Part shown: piece by piece, positions 49,035 through 59,035 of the stretch | Numbering within the stretch: position 1 is the stretch's first letter | How the letters are laid out: each line of letters begins with the position of its first letter | Assembly: GCF_004001245.1 (NCBI RefSeq) | Contig: NZ_AP018724.1 | Location: 1,790,501 to 1,854,500 of the forward strand | Reading direction: 5' to 3' | DNA: 64,000 nt | From: Sulfurivermis fontis | Lineage (GTDB): Bacteria > Pseudomonadota > Gammaproteobacteria > Thiohalomonadales > Thiohalomonadaceae | The notes under the pieces: model-generated | The model's database searches: none | The model's input: only the letters and a program-made list of their open reading frames with translations | What the model was told of the DNA's origin: nothing | Program-made: the position numbers and the translations under genes

Positions 49035-49090
49035 CACGATACCCCACAAAAAAACCGGGTGGCTTCCGCCACCCGCCAGGTGCTGCCCTG

Positions 49091-49963
49091 TTACTTGCGT
49101 GTGCCCGTCGCGTTGTTGAAGTACTGGAAAAACTCCGCACTGGGGTCCACCACCAGCATGTCCTGGGACTTGCTGAAGGTGTTGCGGTAGGCATCCAGAC
49201 TGCGATACAGGGCATAGAATTCGGGGTTACGGCCAAAGGCCTTGGCGTAAATCTCCGCCGCCCGGCCGTCACCCTCACCGCGGATGCGTTCGGCATCACG
49301 ATAGGCCTCCGCCAGGATCACGGTACGCTGGCGATCGGCATCGGCGCGGATGCGCTCCGCCGCCTCGGCACCGCGCGAGCGCAGATCCTTGGCCACACGG
49401 GAGCGTTCCGCCTCCATGCGATGGTACACCGAGCTGGAGACCTCGGCCGGCAGTTCGATGCGCTTGATGCGCACATCCACCACCTCGATGCCGAACTGCT
49501 TGGCCTGTTCGCTCATCTGGCTGGTGATGATGTTCATGATCTCGGAACGCTCACCGGAGATAGCCTCCTGCATGGTGCGCTTGCCGAACTCGCTGCGCAG
49601 ACCGTCCTTGATCACCTGCGCCAGGCGCATGGCGGCCTGTTGTTCGTCACCGCGCATGGTCAGGTAATAGGTAGCGACATCGCTCACCCGCCACTTGATG
49701 AACGAATCGACGATGACGTTCTTCTTTTCCTGGGTCAGGTAACGCTCGGAATCCACTTCCAGGGTAAGGATGCGCTTGTCGAAGAAACGCACGTTGTTGA
49801 TGAACGGGATCTTGAAATACAGGCCTGGAGCGTAGTCGGCACGGACGAATTCACCCAGACGGAACTTGATCGCCAGTTCACGCTCGTTGACCACGAAGAC
49901 CGACATGGAGCCCAGCCAAGCCACGGCCAGCAGAGCAATCAAGGACAGCATTCCGCGCGACAT
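49091..49963 (-). CDS. hflC: Membrane protease modulator HflC
   Basis: HflC and HflK form the complex that cages and restrains FtsH. The 290-residue product has an N-terminal membrane anchor (ALLAVAWLGSMSVFVV), a stomatin/prohibitin (SPFH) domain (about 20-210, with FVVNERELAIKFRLGEFV and GVEVVDVRIKRIELP) and a long C-terminal helix with DADRQRTVILAEAYRDAERIRGEGD. Its ATG overlaps the hflK stop by one base. Confidence 0.97.
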   Translation of the reverse strand: MSRGMLSLIALLAVAWLGSMSVFVVNERELAIKFRLGEFVRADYAPGLYFKIPFINNVRFFDKRILTLEVDSERYLTQEKKNVIVDSFIKWRVSDVATYYLTMRGDEQQAAMRLAQVIKDGLRSEFGKRTMQEAISGERSEIMNIITSQMSEQAKQFGIEVVDVRIKRIELPAEVSSSVYHRMEAERSRVAKDLRSRGAEAAERIRADADRQRTVILAEAYRDAERIRGEGDGRAAEIYAKAFGRNPEFYALYRSLDAYRNTFSKSQDMLVVDPSAEFFQYFNNATGTRK

Positions 49964-51117
49964 TATCGCACCTCCCGTTGACGCAGATTGTCACGCAGAC
50001 GGACGTCTGCGCGCGGCTGTTGTACCGGCGCGGCCGGCGCCGTGCCGAGCATATCGCCGGCGCCCATAGCGCCCAGCGGCGTCTCGCGCTGCATCAGCTT
50101 GTCCAGGGGCAGGTAGAGCAGGTTGTTGCCACCCTTGGTATCCACCAACACCTTGCTGCTCTGCGCCAGAACCGACTCCATCGCCTCCAGATAGAGGCGC
50201 TTGCGGGTCACGGCCGGGGCCTTTTCGTACTGCGCCAGTACGCTGAGGAAGCGTGCCGACTCACCTTCCGCCTGCGCAATCACCTGATCACGGTAGGCAT
50301 TGGCCTCCTCGATCAGGCGCGCCGCCTGACCACGGGCCTTGGGCAGGATATCGTTGGCATAGGCCTCGGCCTCGTTCTTCAGGCGCTGCTCGTCCTCACG
50401 CGCCTTGACCGCATCGGCAAAGGCCCCCTGCACCTGCTCCGGCGCCTGGGCATCCTGCATATTGAGGTTGACTATGGTCAGACCGGCGTTGTAGCGATCG
50501 AGAATATCCTGTACCAGGGTCTTGATGCGATCCACCACGTCGGCACGACCGCCGGTAATCACGAAATCCATCTCACTCTGGCCGATCACCTCACGCACGG
50601 CGCTTTCCGTCGCCTCGCGCAGAGTCTGATCCGGGTCGCGCACGTTGAACAGATAGTCGCGCGCATTCTTTACCTGGTACTGCACAGTGAACTTGACGTC
50701 GATGATGTTCTCATCCTGGGTCAGCATCAGCGCCTCGTCGGCGCGGCGTCCCAGCTCGATGGAGCGGACGGTGGAGATATCCACCTTCTCCACCGTCTGG
50801 ATGAAACGCGGAAACCAGTTGAGGCCCGGCATGGTGGTCGCCTTATAGGCGCCGAATTGCATCACCACGCCACGCTGGGTGGCATCGACGATATAGATAC
50901 CGGACAGTGCCCACAGGGCCACGGCCAGCGCCAATACCAGACCGGCCGAGCCGGCAGAAGCGCCACCACCGTTGCGGCCGCGCCCCTGACCGAACAGGCC
51001 GCCGAATTTGTCCTGCAGCTTGCGCACCACCTCGTCGAGGTCCGGCGGTCCCTGCTCGTTGTTGCGGCCGCCCCAGGGGTCCTTGCCCCCGGAATTACCC
51101 GGTTCGTTCCACGCCAT
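49963..51117 (-). CDS. hflK: Membrane protease modulator HflK
   Basis: Partner of HflC. The 384-residue product has a Gly/Pro-rich cytoplasmic start (MAWNEPGNSGGKDPWGGRNN), one membrane span (AGLVLALAVALWALSGIYIV), the SPFH domain (about 75-260, with VEKVDISTVRSIELGRRA) and a C-terminal helical region with EAYANDILPKARGQAARL. Layout and length are standard. hflX lies 48 bases upstream; hflC follows with a one-base overlap. Confidence 0.97.
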   Translation of the reverse strand: MAWNEPGNSGGKDPWGGRNNEQGPPDLDEVVRKLQDKFGGLFGQGRGRNGGGASAGSAGLVLALAVALWALSGIYIVDATQRGVVMQFGAYKATTMPGLNWFPRFIQTVEKVDISTVRSIELGRRADEALMLTQDENIIDVKFTVQYQVKNARDYLFNVRDPDQTLREATESAVREVIGQSEMDFVITGGRADVVDRIKTLVQDILDRYNAGLTIVNLNMQDAQAPEQVQGAFADAVKAREDEQRLKNEAEAYANDILPKARGQAARLIEEANAYRDQVIAQAEGESARFLSVLAQYEKAPAVTRKRLYLEAMESVLAQSSKVLVDTKGGNNLLYLPLDKLMQRETPLGAMGAGDMLGTAPAAPVQQPRADVRLRDNLRQREVR

Positions 51118-51165
51118 GAGTATCAGTACCTGTTGTTTTCGTTAACACCATACAGAGGGCGAAGT

Positions 51166-52461
51166 TTAGCCCTCTGCCTGCAAAGGGGGCAACAACGGGG
51201 CGAAATCCTGCTGCTTGTGTAGCTGCGCCAGATCGTGTGCCTTGATCTCCACATCCAGCAGCCACGCACCGCTGTCCTCCACCTGCTCGCCTTGTACCGC
51301 CTGGATGGCATACAGGGCGGCGCGCAGGCGGCCGGCACCGGGCGGCAGGCACAACCGTGCACGCACGGTCGCCGTTCGGAAGAAATCGGCAATGGCCTGC
51401 AGCAAAAGTTCCACGCCGGCGCCGCTGACGGCGGAAAGATGCACGCGCAGCGGCCGTCCCTCACTGTCGCGCTCCAGTTGCGGCTGGCCATGCTCCAGCA
51501 GGTCGATCTTGTTGTATACCTCCAGCTGCGGCACCGTGCCGGCACCGATCTCCTCCAGTACCGCCCGCACCTGCTCGATCTTCGCCTGCCGCTCCGGATC
51601 CTGCACATCGATGACGTGCAGCAGCAGATCGGCATCGCGGGTCTCCTGCAGGGTGGAGCGGAAGGCGGCGACCAGGTCATGGGGCAGATGGCGGATGAAG
51701 CCGACGGTGTCTGCCAGCACGATGCCCGTCCCGCCGGGCAGTTCGACCCGGCGCAGGGTCGGGTCGAGGGTGGCGAACAGCTGGTCGGCGGCATACACGC
51801 CCGCCGCGGTCAGGCGGTTGAACAGGGTGGATTTGCCGGCATTGGTGTAGCCCACCAGCGATACGGTGGGCAGCTCGGCCCGTTTGCGCGCCCGCCGCCC
51901 CTGCGCGCGCTGGCGGTCGACCTTTTCCAGACGCTTCTGCAACTGGCGGATGCGGTCCGCCAGCAGGCGGCGGTCGGTTTCCAGCTGGGTTTCGCCGGGA
52001 CCGCGCAGGCCGATACCGCCCTTCTGCCGCTCCAGATGGGTCCAGCCGCGCACCAGCCGGGTGGACAGGTGGCGCAGCTGCGCCAGCTCCACCTGCAGCT
52101 TGCCCTCGTGGGAACGGGCGCGCTGGGCGAAGATATCCAGAATGAGGCCGGTGCGATCCAGCACGCGGCATTGCAGCAGGCGTTCCAGGTTGCGTTCCTG
52201 CGCCGGTGTCAGGGCATGGTTGAACAGCACCAGCTCGGCCTGATGGGACAGCACCGCCTCGCGCACCTCCTCGGCCTTGCCGCTGCCGATGAACAGCTTG
52301 GCGTCGGGGCTACGGCGAGTGCCGGTGACGATGGCCACCGGCTGGGCGCCGGCGGACACCGCCAGCTCCTCGATTTCCAGCAAGTCTTCCTTGTCGCCTT
52401 CCTGCGGTAGTTCCAGATGGACCAGAACCGCGCGTTCGCCTGTCTTCGGCCGGTCAAACAC
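51166..52461 (-). CDS. hflX: Ribosome-associated GTPase HflX
   Basis: HflX splits stalled or stressed ribosomes. The 431-residue product has the N-terminal HflX domain with SGAQPVAIVTGTRRSPDAKLFIGSGKAEE, the linker GLRGPGETQLETDRRLL, and the GTPase with P-loop VGYTNAGKSTLFN, G3 DTVGFIRHLPHDLV and G4 YNKIDL. The GTG at 52461 was chosen because it gives VFDRPKTGERAVLVHLE, the usual beginning, with GTGGAG nine bases upstream. It lies between hfq and hflK as in other gammaproteobacteria. Confidence 0.96.
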   Translation of the reverse strand: MFDRPKTGERAVLVHLELPQEGDKEDLLEIEELAVSAGAQPVAIVTGTRRSPDAKLFIGSGKAEEVREAVLSHQAELVLFNHALTPAQERNLERLLQCRVLDRTGLILDIFAQRARSHEGKLQVELAQLRHLSTRLVRGWTHLERQKGGIGLRGPGETQLETDRRLLADRIRQLQKRLEKVDRQRAQGRRARKRAELPTVSLVGYTNAGKSTLFNRLTAAGVYAADQLFATLDPTLRRVELPGGTGIVLADTVGFIRHLPHDLVAAFRSTLQETRDADLLLHVIDVQDPERQAKIEQVRAVLEEIGAGTVPQLEVYNKIDLLEHGQPQLERDSEGRPLRVHLSAVSGAGVELLLQAIADFFRTATVRARLCLPPGAGRLRAALYAIQAVQGEQVEDSGAWLLDVEIKAHDLAQLHKQQDFAPLLPPLQAEG

Positions 52462-52625
52462 GGACGACACTCCACGCCGGGACTGCGGCAGGAAGAAGAA
52501 GGTACTTGGTGCCGCTGCGGCGCCGCACACACGGACGAGTCATGGCCATAAATGATGCCGCACGGGCGCTGCCCGTACGGCAGTGGTTCCTCTGCGTCTT
52601 CAGCGCCGCGGCGTTGGGGTTCAAG

Positions 52626-52889
52626 TCAGATGCGGTTACCGGGTTCGGCTTCGGCAGGTATATCATCCGGCCCCAGGTTCAGCTTGACGTTGCGCGCCGG
52701 TACCACGGTGGAAATGGCGTGCTTGTATACCATCTGGCTGACGGAATTCTTCAGCAGCACGACAAACTGGTCGAAGGATTCGATCTGGCCTTGCAACTTG
52801 ATTCCGTTCACCAGGTAGATGGAGACAGGGATACGCTCCTTGCGCAGGGCGTTCAGATACGGGTCCTGCAGGGCTTGCCCTTTACTCAT
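52626..52889 (-). CDS. hfq: RNA chaperone Hfq
   Basis: Hfq hexamers pair small RNAs with mRNAs. The 87-residue product has both Sm motifs ([27 protein letters not shown] and [15 protein letters not shown]), with the proximal-site KH in YKHAIS and the N-terminal [15 protein letters not shown]. The C-terminal tail is short. ATG at 52889 follows AAAGGAGAAACACC. miaA lies upstream and hflX downstream. Confidence 0.99.
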   Translation of the reverse strand: MSKGQALQDPYLNALRKERIPVSIYLVNGIKLQGQIESFDQFVVLLKNSVSQMVYKHAISTVVPARNVKLNLGPDDIPAEAEPGNRI

Positions 52890-53008
52890 GGTGTTTCTCC
52901 TTTATTGTTATCCGCAACATGCGGTTTGGCGGCCAAAATCGGCCAAGTATCCCATTGTTTAAGTTAAGACTTCCCTGTTCGTGGGCAGTGTAACACAGGC
53001 CCGTGAGC

Positions 53009-53941
53009 TCAGTTAATGGCGTTGCGGTCCAGCAATTTCAACACCTTGTCCAGCAAATGGGGATCCATGCTGTCGAGCCAATGCACGTCCGGCTCACTGC
53101 GCAGCCAGGTGAGCTGGCGCTTGGCCAGCTGGCGGGTGGCCGTGATGCCCTGGGTCACCATCGTCGCGTGGTCCACCTCACCGGCGAGATAGCTCCACAC
53201 CTGGCGATAACCGACACAGCGGATGGATGGCTTGTCCGGTCCCAGGTCGCCGCGGCGGAACAACCCCTCCACCTCACCGATCAGGCCGCGCTCCAGCATC
53301 AGGTGGAAACGCGCGTGGATACGCCGGTGCAACAACTCGCGCTCCGGCACCAGGGCCAGCGCGACGACCCGGTACGGCAAGGCGTCGCCGCCACCGCGCT
53401 GCAACTCGCTCAGGGGGCGGCCGGTCACCGCAAAAACCTCCAGCGCCCGTTGCAGACGCTGCGGATCGTTGGGATGAATGCGGGCCGCGGCCACCGGGTC
53501 CACCTCGCGCAGGCGCCGGTGCAGCGCCTCCCAACCCCGGCTCGCCGCCTCCGCCTCCAGGCGGGCGCGCACCGCCACATCGGCCCCCGGCAGATCGGAC
53601 AGGCCGCGGCGCAAGGCGCGGAAATACAGGCCGGTGCCCCCGACCAGCAGCGGGATACGGCCGGCCGCGGCGATCGCCGCCATCTCGCGCAGGGCATCGG
53701 CACGGAAGCGGGCGGCGGAATAGGACTCGGCGGGATCGAGGATATCGATGAGACGGTGCGGGGCACGTTCCAATAGCGCGGCATCGGGCTTGGCAGTACC
53801 GATGTCCATGCCGCGATACACCAGGGCGGAATCGACACTGACGATGTCGCAGGGCAAACGCTCCACCAGCTCCACGGCAAGATCGGTCTTGCCCGCGGCG
53901 GTGGGGCCCATCAGCAGGATGGCCGGCGGCAATGCACTCAT
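53009..53941 (-). CDS. miaA: tRNA dimethylallyltransferase MiaA
   Basis: Adds the dimethylallyl group to A37 of tRNAs reading UNN codons. The 310-residue product has the P-loop [36 protein letters not shown] (substrate binding) and the swinging insert with [17 protein letters not shown], and [15 protein letters not shown] near the end. The ATG at 53941 overlaps the mutL stop by four bases, so the longer start is rejected. Confidence 0.97.
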   Translation of the reverse strand: MSALPPAILLMGPTAAGKTDLAVELVERLPCDIVSVDSALVYRGMDIGTAKPDAALLERAPHRLIDILDPAESYSAARFRADALREMAAIAAAGRIPLLVGGTGLYFRALRRGLSDLPGADVAVRARLEAEAASRGWEALHRRLREVDPVAAARIHPNDPQRLQRALEVFAVTGRPLSELQRGGGDALPYRVVALALVPERELLHRRIHARFHLMLERGLIGEVEGLFRRGDLGPDKPSIRCVGYRQVWSYLAGEVDHATMVTQGITATRQLAKRQLTWLRSEPDVHWLDSMDPHLLDKVLKLLDRNAIN

Positions 53942-55536
53942 TGCAGCAGACGCTCCAGTTCGGCCGGCCCGAGCAACACCGTCACTCCCGCCGGCTGCAT
54001 GGCCGCCGCCGCCACCAGGCCATCCCACTCACCCCGCTCCGGCAAGGTCGGGGTGATTGCGGCCAACACCTCGGCCAATGCCGCAGCGTCGGCCCCTGCC
54101 GTCAGTTGCTCCAGTGCCGAGTGCACCAATGCCTCCGGTGCGACATGACGCAGCAGCGCCGGAACCTGGCGCAGGATCCACTGCTGATCCCCCAGCATTT
54201 CCAACTGGAAACCAAAGGCGGCGAGCGTGGCACCATGCTGCTGCACCACGGCCTGCTGGGCGGGAGTCAACTGCAGGGTGAGCGGCAAAAGCAGCGGCTG
54301 ACCGCGCACCCGTCCCTCTGTCGCCAGCGCGCTGCGCATCGCTGCCGCCGCCTGCCGTGCACGCACCGCCGGCAGATCGACAAGACGCACCCCCTGCTCA
54401 CCCTCGTCCAACAGCAGGTAGCGCCCGGCCACCACACCGAGTTGCCGCACGTTGCCGGCAACAGCGGCGGATGAGGCTGGAGCCGTCTGGTAGCCGGCCG
54501 GCGCATCACGCACCGCCAGTACGTTCGCCGGTGCCGCCGCACTCTCGTCCACCGCCGCACGCAGGGCGCGGTAGAGAAAATCGTGCACCTGCCGTGTCTC
54601 GCGAAAACGCACCTCGTGCTTGGTGGGATGGACGTTCACATCCACCTGCGCCGGGTCCATTGCAAGATACAGGACGTAACCGGGATGACGGCCGGGATAG
54701 ATGGCATCGCCATAGGCCTGGCGTACCGCATGGGTTACCACACGATCACGGATGACGCGGCCGTTGATGTAGAAATACTGCAGATCGGCCTGGGCACGCG
54801 CCGCCTCCGGTCGCAGCAGCCAGCCACGCAGTTGCAGGCCCGGCAGGGAGAAATCCACCGCCACCGCCTGTGGTACAAAGGACCGGCCACAAATCGCGGC
54901 AAGGCGCTGCTCGCGCTGCGCCGCCTCCTGGGCCGGCCGTACCGCCAGCACCTGGCGGCCGTTATGGCGCAGCGTGATGGCGACGTCGAAGCGGCTCAAC
55001 GCGACGCGCCGCACCACCTCGGCGAGATGTTCGAACTCGGTGCGCTCGGCGCGCAGAAACTTGCGCCGTGCCGGTGTGTTGTAGAAGAGGTCACGCACCT
55101 CCACCGTACAACCGCGCGGGTGGGCGCAGGGGGCGATGGCGCCGCTGCTGTCGATGCGGTGGCCGTGTCCTTCCCCGGCACAGCGGCTGCTCAGGGTCAG
55201 GCGCGACACCGAGGCAATGCTGGCCAATGCCTCGCCACGGAAACCGAGGCTTGCCACCCGCATCAACTCGTCCTGACTGTACACCTTGCTGGTGGCGTGG
55301 GGTGCCAGAGCCAAAGCCAGGTCATCCGCCGCAATTCCTGTGCCGTCATCCTGCACACGGATCAAGGCCACCCCGCCCTGCTCCACTTCGACATCGATAC
55401 GTGAGGCGCCGGCATCGAGACTGTTCTCCAGCAACTCTTTGACCACGGAGGCCGGGCGCTCCACCACCTCGCCGGCGGCGATCTGATTGGCAAGCAGGGG
55501 ATCGAGGAGACGGATGCGCCGGGGAGATTGCGTCAT
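53938..55536 (-). CDS. mutL: DNA mismatch repair protein MutL
   Basis: MutL couples MutS recognition to strand nicking. The 532-residue product has the GHKL ATPase motifs [26 protein letters not shown], and [13 protein letters not shown], the conserved linker and a C-terminal dimerisation domain with DLPAVRARQ. It lacks the DQHAxxERxxYE endonuclease motif, as in bacteria that use MutH. The ATG at 55536 starts [22 protein letters not shown]. It is followed by miaA with a four-base overlap and preceded by amiC. Confidence 0.97.
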   Translation of the reverse strand: MTQSPRRIRLLDPLLANQIAAGEVVERPASVVKELLENSLDAGASRIDVEVEQGGVALIRVQDDGTGIAADDLALALAPHATSKVYSQDELMRVASLGFRGEALASIASVSRLTLSSRCAGEGHGHRIDSSGAIAPCAHPRGCTVEVRDLFYNTPARRKFLRAERTEFEHLAEVVRRVALSRFDVAITLRHNGRQVLAVRPAQEAAQREQRLAAICGRSFVPQAVAVDFSLPGLQLRGWLLRPEAARAQADLQYFYINGRVIRDRVVTHAVRQAYGDAIYPGRHPGYVLYLAMDPAQVDVNVHPTKHEVRFRETRQVHDFLYRALRAAVDESAAAPANVLAVRDAPAGYQTAPASSAAVAGNVRQLGVVAGRYLLLDEGEQGVRLVDLPAVRARQAAAAMRSALATEGRVRGQPLLLPLTLQLTPAQQAVVQQHGATLAAFGFQLEMLGDQQWILRQVPALLRHVAPEALVHSALEQLTAGADAAALAEVLAAITPTLPERGEWDGLVAAAAMQPAGVTVLLGPAELERLLQ

Positions 55537-55608
55537 GGCGCGCAGATTACCCCGAACGGCGCCGGTTGTGTACCGTGCCGGCACGGGCAGGCACCGCCCG
55601 CGAACAGC

Positions 55609-56937
55609 TCAACCGCCGCTGGCGGCCGGGATGCGCAGCACGTCACCGACGCGCAGTTGATCCCCCTTGATGTCGTTGCTGGAACGCAGCTGTTCGAGAC
55701 TCACCTGATACTGCCGGGCAATGCCGGACAGCGTATCGCCGCGGCCAATCACATGCTGCTGGCCGCGCGAGTCCTGGCGCACCGCCAGCAGGGTACCGGG
55801 CGGCGGATTCTGCCGGAAATAGGCCCGCACGCCGTCCATGATGCTGCTTGCCAGGGCGTATTGATGATTGGGATCGCGCAGCTTGCGCTCCTCATCCGGA
55901 TTGGAGATGAACGCCGTCTCCACCAGGATCGAGGGCACGTTGGGTGACTTCAGCACGCGGAAACCGGCCTGCTCCACGCGGCTGCGATGCAGGTGTCCCA
56001 CTTGTCCCAGACCGGACAGCACGCGGCTGGCCACGTCGGTGCTCGCCTCCATCGTGCCGGTCAGCGAAAGATCGAACAACACTGAAGTCAGCAGATCATC
56101 CTTATCGTCCAGGCTGACGCCGCCGATGATATCGGAGGCGTTTTCCTTGTCGGCCAGCAGGCGTGCATGTTCGCTGGAGGCACCACGTTGCGACAAGGTG
56201 TAGACCGACGCGCCGCGCGCACGGCGATCGGCAAAGGCATCGGCATGGATGGAGATAAACAGATCGGCACGGTGCTCGCGCGCCATTTCCACGCGCCGCT
56301 GCAGCTTCACGAAATAGTCGCTGTCGCGAATCATCACCGCACGCATACCCGGCTCGCGCTCCACCAGATCGCGCAACCGCTTGGCCACGGCCAGGGTCAC
56401 ATCCTTTTCCCGCGTACCGCGCGGGCCGATGGCGCCCGGATCCTCACCGCCATGGCCGGCGTCGATGGCGATCACGATCTCGCGCGGGGCGTTGGTTACC
56501 GCAGGTACTGCAGGCACCGCCGGCGCCGGACCTACCGCGGCCACCTTGGTGTCATACAGGTCGATCACCAGACGGTGACCATATTCGTTATTGGGGCGCA
56601 GCACGAAACTCTTCGGCCGCACCTCACCCTTCAGGTCCAGTACCACACGCAGATCGCTGCCGTTGCGCGGCGCGGAACGGATGTCGCGGATCAGACTGGG
56701 GCCGAGATCGAGGCCGACGAAGGGTTTGTCGAGTCGGGTATTTTTCAGGTCGATGACCAGACGATCGGGATTTTTCAGCATGAACAGGCTGTGCTCGACA
56801 TCGCCGGTGACATCGAACACCAGGCGGGTGTTGTCCGGTGCAGGCCACATACGCACACCGCGGATAGTCACCGCATCGGCCCAGACGGCAGAGGTCAGCA
56901 CCAGCAGCAGCAGCGCCGTTATGGCTTTTGTTGTCAT
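55609..56937 (-). CDS. amiC: N-acetylmuramoyl-L-alanine amidase, AmiC type, with LysM
   Basis: Cleaves septal peptidoglycan during cell separation. The 442-residue product has a signal peptide (MTTKAITALLLLVLTSAVWA), an AMIN domain (about 25-120, VRMWPAPDNTRLVFDV), an Amidase_3 catalytic domain (about 155-380) with zinc ligands in IDAGHGGEDPGAIG and VETAFISNPDEE, and a C-terminal LysM (VIGRGDTLSGIARQYQVSLEQL). The start at 56937 opens the signal peptide. It lies in the conserved tsaE-amiC-mutL order. Confidence 0.95.
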   Translation of the reverse strand: MTTKAITALLLLVLTSAVWADAVTIRGVRMWPAPDNTRLVFDVTGDVEHSLFMLKNPDRLVIDLKNTRLDKPFVGLDLGPSLIRDIRSAPRNGSDLRVVLDLKGEVRPKSFVLRPNNEYGHRLVIDLYDTKVAAVGPAPAVPAVPAVTNAPREIVIAIDAGHGGEDPGAIGPRGTREKDVTLAVAKRLRDLVEREPGMRAVMIRDSDYFVKLQRRVEMAREHRADLFISIHADAFADRRARGASVYTLSQRGASSEHARLLADKENASDIIGGVSLDDKDDLLTSVLFDLSLTGTMEASTDVASRVLSGLGQVGHLHRSRVEQAGFRVLKSPNVPSILVETAFISNPDEERKLRDPNHQYALASSIMDGVRAYFRQNPPPGTLLAVRQDSRGQQHVIGRGDTLSGIARQYQVSLEQLRSSNDIKGDQLRVGDVLRIPAASGG

Positions 56938-57059
56938 TGCCTGCCCTCCCCCGTCCCGGAACATGACCCTAAACAGTCATATTAATCATTAAGATAGCAA
57001 TCAATCCTTTGACTGTTTCTCATGACATAGGGGTAACTTAATACCGAACAAGCAAAAAA

Positions 57060-57545
57060 TCAACCTGCTGCCAAGGCACGACGGAGGCAGGCGAGTATCA
57101 CCTCGCCCCGTTCCGTACCGGCCTGAATACGTGTCAGCCGCCCCGCGGCCCGGTATTCGAGGGTCAGTTCGAGATCGGCCACCGGCAATACGCCGGCCCC
57201 GCGCTCCGGCCATTCCACCAGGCATTGCGCGGTACCGGCCAGATAGTCGCGGATACCTAGAAACTCCAGTTCCTCCGCATCGCCCAGTCGATAGAGGTCG
57301 AAGTGATAGACGCTGCGGCCGGCCAGTTCGTAGGGCTCGACCAGGGTGTAGGTGGGACTTTTCACCGCGCCGCCGTGACCGAGGCCATGCAGATAGCCGC
57401 GCACCAGGGTGGTCTTGCCGGCACCGAGATTGCCGTGCAGGAACAGCAGCAGGCCGCCATCCGCCGCACAGCGGGCCAGGGCCGTGCCGAGCGCCTCGGT
57501 GGCCACGGCATCAGCCAGTTGGAGTTGCAACAGGGAAGCAGTCAT
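57060..57545 (-). CDS. tsaE: tRNA threonylcarbamoyladenosine biosynthesis ATPase TsaE
   Basis: Part of the TsaBDE complex that makes t6A37 in tRNA. The 161-residue product has the P-loop LHGNLGAGKTTLVRGYLHG, the family signature SPTYTLVEPYELAGRSVYHFDLYRLGD, and LGIRDYL. ATG at 57545 overlaps the nnr stop by four bases. It is coupled with nnr and followed by amiC. Confidence 0.96.
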   Translation of the reverse strand: MTASLLQLQLADAVATEALGTALARCAADGGLLLFLHGNLGAGKTTLVRGYLHGLGHGGAVKSPTYTLVEPYELAGRSVYHFDLYRLGDAEELEFLGIRDYLAGTAQCLVEWPERGAGVLPVADLELTLEYRAAGRLTRIQAGTERGEVILACLRRALAAG

Positions 57546-59017
57546 TGCGGATTGACCAGACGACGCAGATGGGGGAACAGATCGGAGGCGAGCAGGCCGC
57601 GTTCCCCTCCGGCAACCGCAGCGGCATCGGCCGCCGCCGCATGCAGGCATACCCCGGCGCCCGCCGCCTCGCGCAGCGGCAGCCCCTGGGCGATGAGCGC
57701 GGCAATGATCCCGCTGAGCACATCACCCATGCCGCCGCTGGCCATGCCCGGATTGCCGCCGGCACAGATGCCGGGCAGGCCGTCGTCGGCCAGCACCAGA
57801 CTGCCCGGCCCCTTGAGCACCACCACGCCGCCGAAACTGGCCTGCAGGCCGGCCACCGCCGTAAAACGGTTGGCCTGCACCTGCGCCGCGGTTTCACCAA
57901 GCAGGCGGCCCGCCTCGCCGGGATGGGGGGTGAGCACCCAGTCCTTACGGTGCGTGGGCTCCTGTGCCAACAGATTGAGGGCATCGGCATCGACCACCAG
58001 CGGCTGGCGCGCCTGCAACACCTTCCCCAGCATGTGCCGTCCCCACGCCCCCTGTCCCAATCCCGGACCGATCACCACCACTGTGGCACGGCGCAGCAGC
58101 GGCTCCAGTTCCGCTGCACTTTCCACTCCGTGGCACATCAATTCCGGACGCGCTGCGGTGAGCGCTGCCGCATGAGCCGCGTGCGTCGCCACGCTGACCA
58201 GGCCGGCGCCGCAGCGCGCCGCCGCCTCCGCCGCCAGGCGTGCGGCACCGGCATAGCCGAGATCACCACCCACCACCAGCACATGGCCGCAGTCACCCTT
58301 GTGGGCATCACGCCGACGCGGCGCGAGCCAGGCAGCGAACTGCGCGCTATCGAGCCGCCGCGCCGCGACCGGGACCCTGCCATAGACGGCCGGCGGTACG
58401 GCGAGGGAGGCGAAGTGCAGTTCGCCGCAGCAGGCCGGGCCAGCCGCGGTGAGCAGGCCCTGCTTGAGGCCGATGAAGGTAAGGGTGAGCGTGGCACGCA
58501 CGGCGCAGCCCAGTACCGCGCCGGTGTCGGCATCGAGGCCGGAGGGGATGTCCAGCGCCAGTACCGGCCGGCCGCTGCCGTTGATGATTTCGATAGCCGT
58601 GCGCCAGGCATCGTGCACCGCGCCGCTCAGGCCCGTGCCCAGCAACGCATCCACCACCACGTCGCAGTGGCGCAAATCGCCCGGAGCCAGGGGCCGTGCC
58701 GTCATGCCAACCGCCTGCGCGGCGGCCAGGGCATCACCCTGCAGACGGCTCGCCTCACCCACCTGATACAGCGCCACCTCCAGTCCCGCCTCGCGCGCCA
58801 GCCGCGCCACCACAAAACCGTCACCACCGTTGTTGCCAACGCCGCACACTACGGCGATACGGTGTGCCTCGGGCCAGTGCCGGCACAGCAGCTCGAAGGC
58901 GGCACGGCCGGCACGCTCCATCAGCACACCGCCGCCCAGCCCGCCCAGCTCCATGGCCAGACGGTCCAGTTCGCGCACCTGGGCGGCGCGATAAAGATCA
59001 TGGGGTAAGGTTGGCAT
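57542..59017 (-). CDS. nnr: Bifunctional NAD(P)H-hydrate epimerase/dehydratase
   Basis: Repairs hydrated NAD(P)H. The 491-residue product fuses an N-terminal epimerase (YjeF_N, about 1-220, with VCGVGNNGGDGFVVARLA and DALLGTGLSG) and a C-terminal ADP-dependent dehydratase (about 230-490, with VIGPGLG, LTPHPGEAGRLLG and the catalytic NPGMASGGMGDVLSG). The ATG at 59017 gives MPTLPHDLYRA; an upstream frame to 60100 is antisense to queG and is rejected. tsaE follows with a four-base overlap, a common arrangement. Confidence 0.95.
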   Translation of the reverse strand: MPTLPHDLYRAAQVRELDRLAMELGGLGGGVLMERAGRAAFELLCRHWPEAHRIAVVCGVGNNGGDGFVVARLAREAGLEVALYQVGEASRLQGDALAAAQAVGMTARPLAPGDLRHCDVVVDALLGTGLSGAVHDAWRTAIEIINGSGRPVLALDIPSGLDADTGAVLGCAVRATLTLTFIGLKQGLLTAAGPACCGELHFASLAVPPAVYGRVPVAARRLDSAQFAAWLAPRRRDAHKGDCGHVLVVGGDLGYAGAARLAAEAAARCGAGLVSVATHAAHAAALTAARPELMCHGVESAAELEPLLRRATVVVIGPGLGQGAWGRHMLGKVLQARQPLVVDADALNLLAQEPTHRKDWVLTPHPGEAGRLLGETAAQVQANRFTAVAGLQASFGGVVVLKGPGSLVLADDGLPGICAGGNPGMASGGMGDVLSGIIAALIAQGLPLREAAGAGVCLHAAAADAAAVAGGERGLLASDLFPHLRRLVNPQ

Positions 59018-59035
59018 GGCAGGTATCATACCGAC